Part shown: piece by piece, positions 1 to 12,893 of the stretch | Numbering within the stretch: the stretch's first letter is position 1 | How the letters are laid out: each line of letters starts with the position of its first letter | NCBI GenBank assembly: GCA_037179385.1 | Contig: CM074187.1 | Span: 44,178,879 to 44,242,878, forward strand | Origin: Holothuria scabra | Lineage: Eukaryota > Echinodermata > Holothuroidea > Aspidochirotida > Holothuriidae | Direction of reading: 5' to 3' | Length of the DNA stretch: 64,000 bases | Program-made: the position numbers and the translations under genes | The notes under the pieces: model-generated | The model's input: only the letters and a program-made list of their open reading frames with translations | Database searches by the model: none | What the model was told of the DNA's origin: nothing

Positions 1-959
1 AAGACACAAAAGTTCCAGTTTCAGTTTTATTCCTGTCAAAGTCGAAAATATTGCACCATTTTGCATCTAGGCTCCTTGAAAACGTCAAAAGATTTCCTGA
101 CACCCCCCCCCTCTTAGACCATACTGCAGAGAAATCCTGCGTACACCACTACGTTAGTACATACAAGTAAACCAAACCAAAATATCAAAATAAGACCAAA
201 ATAATATACTAAGAGTTGTTGTTTCCAAGTGCTCTATGTTATACTTTAAGATTAAAATGCAGGTAATATTTCATAAAGATATGGTGATGTTATTAAGATT
301 TAAATGCAGGTAATATTACATCAAGATATGGCTATTTTATTATACTTGTAAATTTGCATCTTTTATTTGAAATACGTACACATTGACAGGGAAAAGTTTG
401 GGGGAGATTTCATACCTTTGCCCCTCTGGAAAAAATCCTAGTTACGCCACTGGCTTATAATAGATTCCTCTTTAACATATCAGACATAGATTTGGTTCTG
501 GACTATTCTTTTAACTGAAGTCAATCGACTTGAGTGAGTTAACCTACATCACGTGACTCTTCATGAAGGCTTCAAAAAATACTGAGGACCCAAACTTCCT
601 AGCAGATGGTTCAATGTTTGCCTCTAGCCCAAATTAGGTCTTATGTCGTCAATTCATTCAGTGTATTGCCCATAATATCTTGTGTCAGTGCTACTTTGTC
701 TAGTGTCCAGGCGACTTTTTGTTTCATTGTCTATTTTGTCTTATCTTCGCCATTGTTTACATTCTTTTGCTTTCTTTGATGTCCAATTTCCCCGACCTTT
801 TAATAAATGGAATTGAAATAGCAGCTGGTAAAACCGCATTAGTTTTCACCAGGGAGTTGCAACACTGTTTTCACACTGTACTGGGTTTGTCTTCATACGT
901 CATGTTTTTGCTTTTTGTATTCAAAATAGAAAACAGGTTTCTTGAAAGAGTAGTTCAGG

Positions 960-1180
960 ACTAAAGCTATGTTTAATACAACACAGCGAAATATATTTGA
1001 AGCAATATGGTGAAATTTTCATTCATTTTCCATGAGTTGGGTTTTCAAAATATTAGCAGACGAAGTTTACACATTTTCCACGAAAAGCGAACTTGTGGCA
1101 TACAGGTGCATGTGATGTCGTGGATTAACATTGGCAGACAATTGTTTTGTGTGACATTTTTAATGGATAATAGATAATTT
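960..1180. repeat. Dispersed repeat family R1, copy 1
   Basis: An AT-rich repeat recognised by the ordered phrases 'tggtgaaattttcatt', 'attagcagac', 'cacattttcca' and 'gcgaacttg'. Diverged relatives lie at about 2335-2530, 2530-2700, 5245-5340, 13500-13650 and 19545-19790. No coding capacity or terminal repeats were seen, so the class is unknown. Confidence 0.5.
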
Positions 1181-2334
1181 TTAATGGACTGCATGTTTAG
1201 GCTTATACATCAGACGACATCGAAAATTCCAGAAAGATCCAGCAGAACGTCTATACAGCATTTCACAGACATATTCAGTCAACGGACAAATTACGGTAAA
1301 ACGTCCGTCACTTTAAATTCACAACGGCGGCTAAAGATGACCTTTGCAGAAAACGTTATTGAATTCTTTATTTTTAAATTGATGAAGATATGCAATATTA
1401 ACACGGAAATAAATAAGGCTTATGAGATCTACTTTGGCACTGAAACCCTCAAACGGATCCAAATATGTAACGTACGGTAACGCTACGATATCCCCGGGTA
1501 GGTGCCAATTGCATTGTTTGCTCAACACAGAGTAAATGCTACTGGGATATCCGATAATATCTTTTGAAATACCCATGCAAATAAAAATTAAACGGTCTTC
1601 TAAGCCTTGAATTTTGTTGATCGCTCTTGTACAAAAGATAATGTAATAATCAGGCCTTGAAGGGCAGTTGTTTTACGACGCTAAGCGACCACGAATGCGG
1701 GAGAAGCCATTGGCTTTTGAATTACAACTTCACGTCGGGTGGCAACCAATTCAGCAATTTGAATCAAATTTGGTATTTTTTGAAAGGCCAAATCAGATGG
1801 GAAACCGTAGATTGTTCTTGGATGATCTTGGATAAAACCCCACCTTACTTTGACCCGGCCAGGAATAGAACTCCCCCCGGTTGCTAAGCTTCATTGCTTC
1901 AAATGCCACCGCTGGTTCGTGTGTATTTTGACGTAGAAAACTGCTTAAAAATAATAATCCTTTCCAAACCCATTCAATATAATATTCTTTTTTAGAAAAA
2001 AAAAAAAAAAAAACTGTCGAAGAAGCTTCAAAGGTAACTCCTTCAAGTATTTGATTTCCCTATTAAGGTAAAAAAAGATACATGATGTAGGCGAGTATGG
2101 ATATTGCCTTGTTTTGATCAGCCTTAATGAAGGACTTTGCGCGTTTTGTAATATTAGTGAAGGGTATGACATTTAAATTTGAGTATAGCTTAAATTGCAG
2201 TTTGATACATGTATTAGAAAATAATATTTCATATTTTGGATTCGTTAAAAAGTTTCTAAACCTATTCGAACAAGTCTTTTGCAATTTTTCTGTAAGGCTA
2301 CTCTCCTTAAAAGGGAGTTGGGAGTCATGATTTT

Positions 2335-2700
2335 GATATCTTGAAGGACTACTTATCCTAAGCAGTTTGGTGAAACTTTCATTGAAAATGTGTTTCTCAA
2401 GTTATTAGCAGATTAGTTACTTCGTCACATTTCCAACACAAAGTGAACTTGAAGCAAGCACATATGACATCCCATTCTCAAAGTAATGAACAGTCTGACA
2501 GTGTGGGCAAAGATTTGTAGAACCAATTTTCCAAATTTTTCAAATATCCATTGAAATTCGATGAGTGGTTTTCAAGTTATCGGCAGATTAATTTGTCACA
2601 TTTTCAACACAAACTGAACTTGAAGCAAGTATCTGTGACATCATATCCTCACATTTATGAGCATTTTTTACTTTATCTTTAAATTTTACCGCTTATTTTC
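2335..2700. repeat. Dispersed repeat family R1, two adjacent copies
   Basis: Two neighbouring copies of the repeat also seen at 960. The first reads 'caagttattagcagattag' and then 'cacatttccaacacaaagtg'. The second reads 'caagttatcggcagattaa' and then 'cacattttcaacacaaactg'. They lie about 190 bp apart in the same orientation, which suggests a local duplication. Class unknown. Confidence 0.5.
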
Positions 2701-2878
2701 TCCCTAACAATACCAGGTTGTGGAAACGTCATAACATGATAGACATAACAAGGGAATTTGCAATCTTCATATCCCCTATGAGATGCTATTTCTATAGATA
2801 GTGTTTAAGGGACGTCACCAACCGCGTCAGGGGCCATGTTCTGAATGACGTTAGCAACCGCCATGTATGATGGCAAGT

Positions 2879-3201
2879 CACGGACTTATATACATGGACA
2901 GAGCAGGTAACGTGTACGTCCTATCCGTAGATGGTCGCCACCGACTACGACAAAAAGGCGCACCAAGATGGCTGCCGTGGAGCTATGAATCGTCTGATTT
3001 GAGGACGAATCTGTGATATTTTTACTTTGCCATATTTCAAAAATATATCAACTTTCTTGCAAAATATTGCGACATACTTGAGCAAGTCCAAGCTTTCATA
3101 CAAAACCATAGCAGACGGCCATCTTGGTGCGCTTTTTCTCAAACGTACGGTAGCGACAATGTACCGTGCAGTATGCTCTGCCCATGTATAGGAAGTCCGT
3201 G
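2879..3201. mobile_element. hAT-like MITE, copy 1 (CACGGACTT ends)
   Basis: Non-coding 323-bp element whose ends are inverted copies: CACGGACTTATATACATGG at the left and CCATGTATAGGAAGTCCGTG-like sequence at the right (CCCATGTATAGGAAGTCCGTG region). Inner arms repeat the inverted pair 'caccaagatgg' / 'ccatcttggtg'. The 8 bases before (TGGCAAGT) and after (CGGCAAGT) agree at 7 of 8 positions, fitting the 8-bp target duplication of hAT elements. A second, more diverged copy lies at 34911-35299. A 188-residue minus-strand frame across this element is a chance ORF. Confidence 0.7.
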
Positions 3202-4339
3202 CGGCAAGTCTATACGTAAATATCGACGCTGCCTCAGAGATGACTGAAGCCACTGTCACATTGAGACATTTTTCCAAGGGGGGGGGGGGGGGCAAGCACC
3301 CCAATTTTCCGAACTTTTTAAAAGTGTGCATACAATTTCTCTGGGGACGCATTTTTGGTGCGCAAAGCGTGCCGAAAGTTTTGCCCTTTTTTAGCAAATT
3401 TTTGAAAATATGGAGCTTGCATTGGAGAAAAAGTTTGGATTCTGGGTTCCTTACATAAGGAAATGTGAAAAGTTCGGGAATTACTGAAGAATCTTTATTT
3501 CTTATTGGCAAGTCTGAGATTGCACGGCGACCAAAGATCGTTATCTACGGCCCCCAAATTGAGGCTCTCCCACGACATTTTAAGAGTCAATAGCTTATAT
3601 TGGAGAAAATTTGGAATGCAATGACAGAAAAGTCACGAACTGACGAAAATAGCACTGTAGTGGCCGATATCACTTGATGATCCGGTGGTTTTGTCACCAC
3701 CAGAGTTCGAAAAACTTTACAAAACTGATATATGAGGGAACACATCTGCATTAGTAACTAGAAATTGCTGCGCGCGAAGCGGGAGGAATATTTTGTATTT
3801 TTGAAAAAAAAAAAAGAATTAAAAAATGGAGCTTTTATTGGAGAAAATTCGGAATATCATGAAAGAGGAGTTGAGAAAACCACATTGTATTTGACTAGTG
3901 TGACAACAGGCAAATTTTCGGAATTTTTAATTTTCAGGGCCTGGGCAATCGCCCCTGCACCCCTGTAGCTACGCCACTGGCTGGAATACTCCACGTATAA
4001 ATACGTTCTCTGACGACACGTACGAGATATCCATAAACTTCCAGGTCAATACAACAGAAACTGAAAAAAAGAAAGAAGGAAGCAAAGCTTTCATCATCAC
4101 CTTGACCAAGATATATCAGTCTGCTGGCCTCAAACCCCTTACTTGGGGTCAATGGTATAGCATTTTCCAGTGCTGTGGTCGAGTCAGGAGATTTTTGAGG
4201 AACGAGCCATGCAATTTTCAACTTTCAAGGGCTCGAGTCAGGACTCGCACCCGAGTCCCTGTACTTTTTCAGTGGGAAAAACCAGCCCCTCTTGCCAATT
4301 CCTTCAAATTCTGAAATCACCAGTCCGAGTACGGGCATG

Positions 4340-4930
4340 ACTACAGCATTGGTCTTCTTATTTGCTGATATCGCAAGAAATACACGTCCGATTTGAATAG
4401 AAATAAATTTCTAGATTTTGTCCGAATTTAGCATACGGTATTTAATTTTAGCTTACACCGTACTTAACACCAAGGTTCACAGGTTATAAGAAGTGGGACA
4501 CTTCCCTGTGTAAAGATCATAATTGTATTAAATTAGTTCAAAGAAACAGTAAAACCCAAACGACTGTTTAATTTTCAGCTTTAGCAAATTTGCTTAAACA
4601 ACAGGTCTATTGCAATGCCGGTCATTTTCACTTTGGGTCACAGTGTAGTAGCTTTTTTGCTAACCTCTTTTGTTCATATCTCAAGAAAACACGTCCAGTT
4701 TGAATGAAAATAGTTGTTTTAATTAAATACCTCTTTGACGTACGAAAATTATTATTTTATTTGCCCCTAAATCCATCCTTCCCAAGAACAAATAACAAAG
4801 GTTATAAAAGGTGGGACACTTACCAGTGGAACATAGAGATCACACTTTTATTAAATTAGTTCTAAGAAATCCTACAACGCAAAACATGTGTTTGATTTTA
4901 TCAGTTTATTGTCTTTGGCAAATTTGTTGA
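4340..4930. repeat. Diverged tandem duplication, unit about 290 bp
   Basis: Two successive units share, in order, 'atatc(g/t)caagaaa.acacgtcc', 'ggttataa.a.gtgggacact', 'attaaattagtt', and 'tttgcaaatttg...acaa.tctat'. Unit 1 begins near 4350 and unit 2 near 4670. A fragment of the first part recurs at about 19980-20040. Non-coding; origin unknown. Confidence 0.55.
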
Positions 4931-5882
4931 CATAACAAGTCTATGCCCAATTATGGTCGTTTTAATTTAATTAATACAACAAAGAACATTCCCTATTGAT
5001 TGTGTCTTCGATTATAATTCAAGTGAAGTTTTCAAGCCTTCTTAGTAAACAGTAAGTACGCGGGAAAAGATAAAAAGGGCAAATAACTTCCGTTCTTTTA
5101 AGTTATTAATTTATAAAACAGTTGTAAACTGAACATAATTTTAAAGCAGTATAGAGAAGTTTCACCGGCGTCACAAAAATGACGTCATACCGGAAGCTAT
5201 ACAGGAGATATTAATATGGAAATAGACACTTAAAAGAATAGTCCAGAGCTGAGATTATTTTAATATCTTAAAGATGGACATATTTTAGGCATTCTGATGA
5301 AACTTTTATCCATTTCTTTCTGGTCTTAGTAAATCGTTTTAGTCGCACTAACCTACAGTAGGCCTATACACAACAGGAGGGTCCGTTAGTTTTTTGACTC
5401 GTTAGTTTCGCTCCCCCAAAGTCGTTGGTTTCTTCTTCTCAAAAGTCAGTTGCGTACTCTGTAGGCTTTTCTCTTCCACAAACAAAGAGGTGAATAATTA
5501 ATCTTTTAAACAGTTTAAGGGAGGAAAATACCGATTTTAGGGGAAGAAATAACGCCAGGTATACACTACAGTCGCTTAAAATATACTACTTGCTTAAAAT
5601 ATGTGTTTCCTGTAAAGAGTGTCCATTTTCTCATCGCACCAGAATTATGTGGTACCCATTGACACACGCTGTCAGAAGTACAGTCTATATGTTGACAAGA
5701 TGAATAGTAGGCCTATCTCCAGTGGGCGGAACGAGCGGTTCATGACGTCACTTGAAACCTCTCTTTGAGTATTTTCACTGCTGTCACAAGTCCCGCCACT
5801 TTGCCCCTCAGTGGGCTTGGCTAACTAATTACGAGGTAACGTGTAAACACTTTAAATTTTTTTTTTCTTCGTAAAAGAAAGA

Positions 5883-5945
5883 TATAGACCTTATTCAGAT
5901 GACATCGAGCAGGAAAAACGCCCTCCGAAGGAAGCAAAAATGTAT
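5883..5945 (+). repeat. Fragment of TATAGACCTTA MITE
   Basis: Starts with TATAGACCTTATTCAGATG and continues with a gagcaggaaaaacgc-like stretch that resembles the left end of the intact element at 18667-18892. I could not find its right end. Confidence 0.4.
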
Positions 5946-7561
5946 CTTTTAGTGTTAGACAAGCGTGGTCTAACTCTTGCAGAACTAGCACCTCACCAGA
6001 AGTTGTTTGTTTTGTAAGATCAAATGACTCATAACAATGACATTACAGTCAACCTGTCAATCAAAAACTAGCACTAACGGTTGACTAAAACGCATCCATT
6101 GAAACGATCACAAACTAATGAGCAAAACTGATTTTGTGTTTACTACGCGTCTGTCGAAATTTGCGTCAATTTTTGTCCTTCATATTATTGAATGTTTCAA
6201 AAGCAAAGCGTACCCCCCCACCCCCCTTGGACGAACACAAGTATCACTACAACTGGCACCAACAAATGCAATACTTGTCAACCAATCGGATACGATTACG
6301 TCTACTACATGTGGGGCGAATTTGCTGCTAAAAACAGCTCATTGTTTCGTAAAAGATTGATGTCGACTCATGCCAATTGACCAATCGGCTTCTTGTAATT
6401 TGACTACGCCCCTAACTTCAAAATGTCAGCTTGACAGCTATTTATTGTGGTTCGTACAAAAGGTTATGAAAAATAGACCAAATAACTGCTTGAGCTTATC
6501 TACCCAAATTCAAATCCAGGGTGACTGATACAAAATTCAAAATGTCTCAAAATCAGAATGGAAATAACCTCGCGCGAAAAAATGGGGTGTACGATCAAGT
6601 GCTCGTTGGTTTACTCCTAACAGGGAAATGTTAGACAATTTCCTGCTACAACTCCCTGCGCAGTGCTCCGAAGGGACACTGTAAAACAAATCTGTTTTTA
6701 CTTACAGACTTTTTCAGGCAGCAGAGTTTCCAGGAAATTTCTGCCAGTGTTGTTTAAAAATACAGAAAATCGTGGTAAAATTCACGGTATGCAAGTGTTA
6801 TTTGTACAGAATTTTTCTGTCGGCATAGTTTCAGAAAATTCTGCAATTTCACGTTACATATAAACTCCGTACAAAGTCTCGAACTGTAATTTATAACAAT
6901 TACAATTTTTGCCTGTTACATTCCCAGTTGTATATTACTCGTCGTGTGGAAGCTGTGAAAAAGGGTGAATGGGATTTGCCCTTCATTTGTCTATATTTAA
7001 AGCCGGAAGCTGTTATTTGCACTACGCTGTCCTTTTCTCCCTCGCGCGCTTTGGATCAAACACGAGATTTTTCTGAAGTCCTCCCAACTCTCTAGTAAAG
7101 AGCTGTTCGGCGAAAAAGCTTAAAACTGCTTCACAAAGGAGCTATACACTTAATCAAAACGACAGCATGAGCGGGAGAGTGACAGTAATTTTTTCCTGTT
7201 TTATTGGAAGGCGAGCCCACTGGTCCACAGTTAAAAATCAAATTTATAATACAGACAGTATTAAACAAATGAAACAACTCCATCGAGATTCTGCATATCA
7301 ATGCATCAATGATCACCGCGCAAACAAAATGTGAAAAAGTCCTATTAACCACGTTATAGCCTTGTCAGACATCAGGAAAGGTGTTAAAAGGTTAACATTG
7401 ACTACAAGGTGTAAAAGTGAATCTGTAGGAAACTAACTAGATCGAACATTACTTGTCAAATATATACACATAAATATAATCTTCATGACGACTGAGGATT
7501 ACTGAAATTTCTCCTTGGTCAAATGTGTCCCCAAATTTGAGGAGTATCCTAGTAATCTTCT

Positions 7562-7811
7562 TATAGACGAATCCGGACAGTGAGAGATGGTCTGATTTCA
7601 GTCGGTCTATCATCTTTCAATCTTTCAATTTCTTTGCTTAGCTGTATTATGGATGGTTGTTACACTAAATTGCATATTGATTTTTTTTTCAATTTTATTG
7701 AATATGAAGGTTTGAAATTCATGTAGACAATAAATGAAGACGATTTAAGGCTGATGGACCCCACTAATGACTGCCTACAATAAGCACAAGCACTGATCGG
7801 ATTCGTCTATA
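7562..7811 (-). mobile_element. TATAGACGAATCCG MITE, copy 1
   Basis: A 250-bp element with inverted ends TATAGACGAATCCG and CGGATTCGTCTATA and no ORF. The interior matches, in reverse orientation, the element at 45747-46006 (shared phrases 'ccttaaatcgtc', 'catgaatttcaaacc', 'attagtggggtcc'). The TA at each end could be the target site, as in Tc1/mariner-type MITEs, but the family assignment is inference. Confidence 0.7.
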
Positions 7812-8217
7812 GTAATGGTAAATAAGGTTAAGATTCTTTTTCAGGCTGTTATGAAAATACATTGGAATATCAATACTACAATGGCTGACACCGCTTTTCA
7901 GAGTAGAAATTCTAGTATTCTAGATTACTTTTTGGAAACATTCTGTGGAAATTTAATTAAGACCCAGTAAAGTGGCTTCGTCTCCAAGCACGAAACAGAA
8001 ATAATGGTACCAACTCTTGATGTAATTGTAGACCGAAAATGTGAATGATGAGACCGTAAATGAAAAGGCGGTGCCCAGTGGTGACAGAGTTAATCTTGAG
8101 CAGTCGGTGTGTTTAATATACGGACATTGAGCTGTCCTATGTACAACGTCTATGACAAGTTAGTTATCGTTAAAACTGTTCAATCATATTTTGGTACAGA
8201 AATAAAGTCCAAACATC

Positions 8218-8376
8218 TTAAAGGGCCACACCTGTCACCCAAACTTCAGTTTTGGTACGGGGGTACCAAAATTCTCAATTGGCTCAGCTCTTTGATTGAC
8301 AGCTAATTCAAACAACGCAGAGTGCCAAAGCTTACATTACACAGCATGAACAGTACTGAGAGTGTTTTGAACATGA
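8218..8376 (-). mobile_element. TTAA-MITE (family M1), truncated copy
   Basis: Begins at TTAA followed by AGGGCCACACCTGTCACCC, the terminal inverted repeat of family M1, and continues through the family core ('tctcaattggctcagctctt', 'agtgccaaagctta', 'actgagagtgtttt'). The other half is missing after about 8376. Confidence 0.75.
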
Positions 8377-8704
8377 GTTCATTACTTCAGAGTTAGCATA
8401 CAAGAGCCATTGTGTAATCGGAAAATTCTAAGTACATAGAACATAATGTGTAAAATGAGTAGCAATAGGCCTATTCTGTATTTTTTAATTTGCTGTACCT
8501 CAAAGAGCTGTGTCAATTGAGAATGTGTGTAAACTACTAAAAAAATAGTAAGTGACAAGAACTGACTACCTCATAAGTTTTGTGTCCTTTTGGGGAAGTA
8601 GCTTCCTAGGGAAGCAGATTTCCTTCGGCTAAACGTTAGGTTTCGGTCCTGTGACAGGTCATTTTACTTTTTAGTCAAAATTTGATGATTTTAACAAATA
8701 TAAA

Positions 8705-9076
8705 GCGAGTTCTGTAATCCGTTTTGGCGGCTATGCACATGATCACATCCTTCAAATAGTCGGAATAAACAAAGTAATCGCGCAACTATACGACATGGCT
8801 TTCAATATTTGTTATTACATGAAAATTTGGTGACATCATTCTTTCTTAACCCAGCCATACTATAAGTAGGAATCATAAGTGTGATTTTTTTGCAGTGGAT
8901 TTTGTCTAAACTGCCTTTTTGGTGTAAAATATGCATTTTAATCTGCTGTAATGAAGGGCCGAGAACCTTTTTTAATTCAAGTTGGCTCCGAACGGAAATA
9001 AGGGGACCCCGTACAATATGTGATGAGCTTGGTTTGTGTATGCTATGCTGTGCGCCAAAGAATTACCGAACTAGCT
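8705..9076 (+). mobile_element. GTTCGGTAA-ended MITE, copy 1
   Basis: Non-coding element beginning GCGAGTTCTGTAATCC and ending TTACCGAACTAGCT, so the ends are inverted. The interior is similar to the reverse complement of 13951-14347 (for example 'ttctttcttaaccc' against 'ggattaagaaagcatg'). A minisatellite follows directly on its right side. Confidence 0.6.
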
Positions 9077-9079
9077 CAT

Positions 9080-9350
9080 TGGTGGCATCATCGATTAATT
9101 GCTGATATAAGAAACTGGTCATATTATCACATGATTTGATAATTTCGTAAAGTAATTGATGATATAACCAATTAATTGTTAATATCTGCGATTGCGTGTT
9201 GATGTCAGCTATTAGTTGATACTTACACTAATTAATTTGTCGATATCGCCAATTATTTACCGTGAACAATCATTTATTGATATCAGCAATCATTTGTTGG
9301 TATCAGCAATCATTTTTTAATATCAGTAATTTTTCGCTGATATCATAAAC
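9080..9350. repeat. Diverged minisatellite, unit about 21 bp
   Basis: About eleven degenerate head-to-tail units with the approximate consensus ATTTGTTGATATCAGCAAT; the last four units are the most alike. It starts where the MITE at 8705-9076 ends. Unit similarity and spacing exclude a CRISPR array, because there are no unique spacers. Confidence 0.65.
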
Positions 9351-9502
9351 GATCCTGTTCTCTTCGTCAGAAAGTTGGTGGGACTTCAAAAAGAAAAAGA
9401 CAATTATATTCAGTTAGTGATAGGTCTTATACATTGGCAGACTGGAGGCATTTTGAAGGCAAAACTAAAACGATGGTCACACTTAAAAGGAAATTATCGG
9501 GT

Positions 9503-9650
9503 AGATGAGCACTGTTTAACAAGATGTTTCTCGATTGCCTTTTGCTATTGTATTGCATCGATTGTATTCTTTGTTCGGGTTAGGGATTAGGTTAGGGATT
9601 AGGGTTATAGTTAGCCAGTTAGAAAAATTCTTGTTAAACAGGTCGTATCT
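9503..9650. mobile_element. Short fold-back MITE with telomere-like core, copy 1
   Basis: Inverted ends 'ctgtttaacaaga' and 'tcttgttaaacag' enclose about 100 bp that includes two or three units of 'gggattaggtta'. A second copy lies at 26313-26460. No ORF. Confidence 0.6.
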
Positions 9651-10734
9651 CCCCAAATAATGTGTTTAAAATGCTCCAACAAAGAGTACAAAGAAAACGG
9701 TTGCAGACTCTATCCAACAATTCAGTCTTAATCACAAACCCCAGGAAATAGCTACGTCTCTTCAAAATACTTACGCAAAGCGCCATGGACGTTCCATCGT
9801 TTGAAATGTTGAAAGTTTGGATGAACAAATTAGCAACAAACAACTGAATTTCTGTCTGTGGGAAACTTATTTCTTGAAAACTAGACTACCATACTGCCTT
9901 ATTTTTGATAATCTATCACCAGGTGTCAAAAATATTAGTTTTAAAAGGATGAATTTTCCTTTGCAAAACAACCGCAATATTTCCCTTTAACTGAATTCAG
10001 AAAAATATGTTAGTAGTATATTTATTCAGCCAAAATGCATTATGGATATAATTATATCCACAGGTATATATGTGATGATGAAATGCTCCTTCTTTCGTTC
10101 ATGCATGCTTACCAATCTTTATATTATTTTGGGCTACTTCTTTTATTTGCATCATTTCAGGGACACATTTCATTAGACTTTTGATTTTGAAATAAATATC
10201 AGCATTTTATATATTTTCAATTATTTGTCGTGATTAATATTGCACGAAGGTGTATGATAAGAATCGAACTTACCTTGACTTTTTACATCAATTATTTCTT
10301 CCATTCTACAGAATATTTATAACTTATTCGACATTTGTTCATTCCATAGATTTAGTTGTTAGTTTGCATCTATCCTAACAATGCAAGCTCATATTCTTTT
10401 ATGCAATGTGCATCTGATTCTTTTTATGTAGGCTATAATAAGTTTCTTTTGTGTGTGAGCTAAGTATAATGTAATGCATAAAGACTTTTTCGAATACCGG
10501 GTTTTTGTCCTGTTTACCATTGTTTCATTGTGGCGATTGTTTTAATTGTTATAAATAGAGCACCAGACAAAGGTTTCTCACAATGATTCTATCTCAATCA
10601 AAGAGGAACAATGGGTGGATGCTACACGTATTAGCCTTGGCGAGAGGTTTAATTGTTCCTAAAGTCTGCAATTTTAAATATACTTATATATCTTAGAGGC
10701 TGCAAAACGGGTCTTATTTATCCAACTTTCATCA

Positions 10735-10830
10735 TTTCGAGAGATAACCGCTTTCGAGAGAAAATGAGTTTTCCCCAAATCGGGGGAAAATTTGACTGTG
10801 TCAACGGTATGATTATTCTTGAGCACTTAG
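10735..10830 (+). repeat. Dispersed repeat end (GATAACCGCTTTCG family), copy 1
   Basis: The phrase 'gagataaccgctttcgagag' followed by 'aaaatgag.tttccccaaatcggg' is a transposon-like end. It recurs inverted at 11230-11345 and diverged at 40963-41055. The two inverted ends here could bound one element of about 600 bp (10735-11345), but that is not proven. Confidence 0.45.
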
Positions 10831-11229
10831 TGTCTGCCTCGTAAAAGTAGTCGATTTGTTTACAAATGTGTATTTATTTAAATGTGACACCATAGTTAAG
10901 ACACAAATGGGGAAAATACAAGGTACCTCCAACAACGCATTAATATACAAAAATACTGGCACAATCCACTTGTACACCTCCATTCGAAGAAATACACAAA
11001 ACTTACTGCTCTGTCGAGTCTATATATTAAGCTAAGGACAAAGAACGTAGCAAAATTACCCGATATCTCAAAATCGGCCCGGTGAACAACCAAAGATGAC
11101 AAAACTTTGTTATTCCCCAACAAACAGGGATTTTGAATGTGCCCAAATTTCTGTTTCCTAAAACCGATAAAAATTACTGATAAAAAAGGTTGTTTCGAAC
11201 GTTATCTGCGCTGAAATTGAGCTGTAGAA

Positions 11230-11345
11230 TCGCAATGCAACATGGGAGATGTTTGAAAATGGCGCCAGCCATGGCAAAATATTCGAGCGACTGGGTGAAA
11301 CTTGATTTCCCCCGAAAGCGGTTATCTCCGGAACTGATGGACCCT
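11230..11345 (-). repeat. Dispersed repeat end (GATAACCGCTTTCG family), copy 2
   Basis: Read on the minus strand, this starts 'ccggagataaccgctttcgg' followed by 'gggaaatcaagtttcaccc', matching the repeat at 10735 in inverted orientation. A 76-residue + frame crosses it, but the family relation shows that the frame is repeat sequence, not a gene. Confidence 0.45.
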
Positions 11346-12893
11346 TTTCTAAATAGCAATAATTACAAAGACTTGTGGGATAGGCTTTTGGTATCCGCCA
11401 TTACTGCATGGTCACAGTAAGATGACATTGACAAAAACGACGCGTACTAAAAAAATTAGCCCACAATCCTTCGAAATTTTTATTTGGAAAAGAGGTCTAG
11501 TTCAATGTCTACCATCTCTACTGATTGGTTATTTAGAATCCTGCATTCTGATTGGTTAAACACTGACAGGTTTCTCTCCAACACACCGGCCGTTATGATG
11601 ATTTGCATAAGTCACTACACTGCTATAGAAGCCACTAGAAAGTAAATCCCCAAAAGGACATTTTTTGGGAGGTAGAAAAGCATTAAACCACATTGAATAA
11701 CCTCAGCTCCTGACTCCATATTTGAAAGGAATAACGAACTCGAATTCGCCTCGTCTCGTCCGTTATTTTTACAAATTTGGAGTCTCGACGGTTTATTCAC
11801 CAACATTAGTCCGACAAATGAAGTTTATTCTTTAAGAAACTTGTTCAATTGCTGATATATTGATGTTCAATCTATTCACTTTAAATCGAAATAATACATT
11901 GCGCAATAATATGGGACGATATTCTCGTACAAGTCAGATTACCTGTTTTATTTTGTTTTGAAATTAAAAATGTTTGTATAACCTTGAATGCTGATTGTTT
12001 TTTGGCAAGATGTTGTAAAGAGAGGACTAGCATGCACCACAGAAAAAACGCGATCACATGTTGGCATTAAGGACATCAGCTTTCGAAAAGATAAAGAAAA
12101 AAAAGACCTGTAATTTGAGTAGCACACCATTGACATCACATATTATTGGGTATTCTACAATTTTAAAGGCATTCATCCATCACTCCAAACTATAATTTTT
12201 AGTGCGGTAGTCTTCAGAAATTTCCAGTTGGTTCAGTTCTTCAACTGACACCAAATTCAAAAAATACCGAGTAGTCCTACCTAAAATTCCCTTTACACAA
12301 CATTTAATGTACTAAGAGGGTTGTGGTGATACATTAAAGCCTTGTATACAGACCATGGTGTGTCCGAAGTCTGGAAGTAATGAGCTAAGACTGTGTCTGG
12401 ATGGCCCGTGGATTAGTTTTTAAAAGCTGTGGAAGGTTGGGAGAATTGGATCTGTTTGGGTGATGAATACATGCCTTTTAATTATGCGAATGTTAACATT
12501 TTTATATCTCAGAAATGTGAAATTTACAGAAGGTGTGAAATAAATGTCTGATAAAGACGGGAGGTAGACTATATGAGTAAATTTTCTCAGCTCTGCAATA
12601 TATATTTTTTAAAGATTTAGACTTTACGTACACTTTTAAGGGCAAAACGTCTTCGTCCAAGATTTATTTCAAAACAAAGTATCTTTTAAAATATTTCAGG
12701 ACATAAATATTTCATCTTCCGGTTAATTTAGCAGTGTCTCCTCCTAAATTCCACAATTGAATGAAAAAAAGTGTAAAATGATTCTAATGAGCCAAACGGG
12801 ATACCGTTAGTCTACTAATCCAAATTTGGGTGCCTGCATTTTCCCTTCAGATTTAGTAGGCTCGCTTTTTGTGGTGTCAATCTGGTAATAAAT

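Noticed and set aside
719..964. 81-codon + frame with a hydrophobic start as the missing first DUR3 exon
   Set aside because: The hydrophobic stretch is not followed by DUR3-like residues or a phase-0 donor, and it runs to a stop.
2945..3511. 188-codon minus-strand open frame, the longest in the window
   Set aside because: It runs through the hAT-like MITE at 2879-3201 and a G-run, has no domain, and is broken in the second MITE copy.
9080..9350. Possible CRISPR-like array
   Set aside because: Units are contiguous and degenerate, with no unique spacers, in a eukaryotic genome; it is a minisatellite.
9570..9612. Interstitial telomere
   Set aside because: Only a few imperfect GGGATTAGGTTA units within a small MITE; not a run of TTAGGG.
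11190..11420. 76-codon + frame
   Set aside because: Overlaps a dispersed repeat end also found at 10735 and 40963, so it is transposon-related and not a gene.
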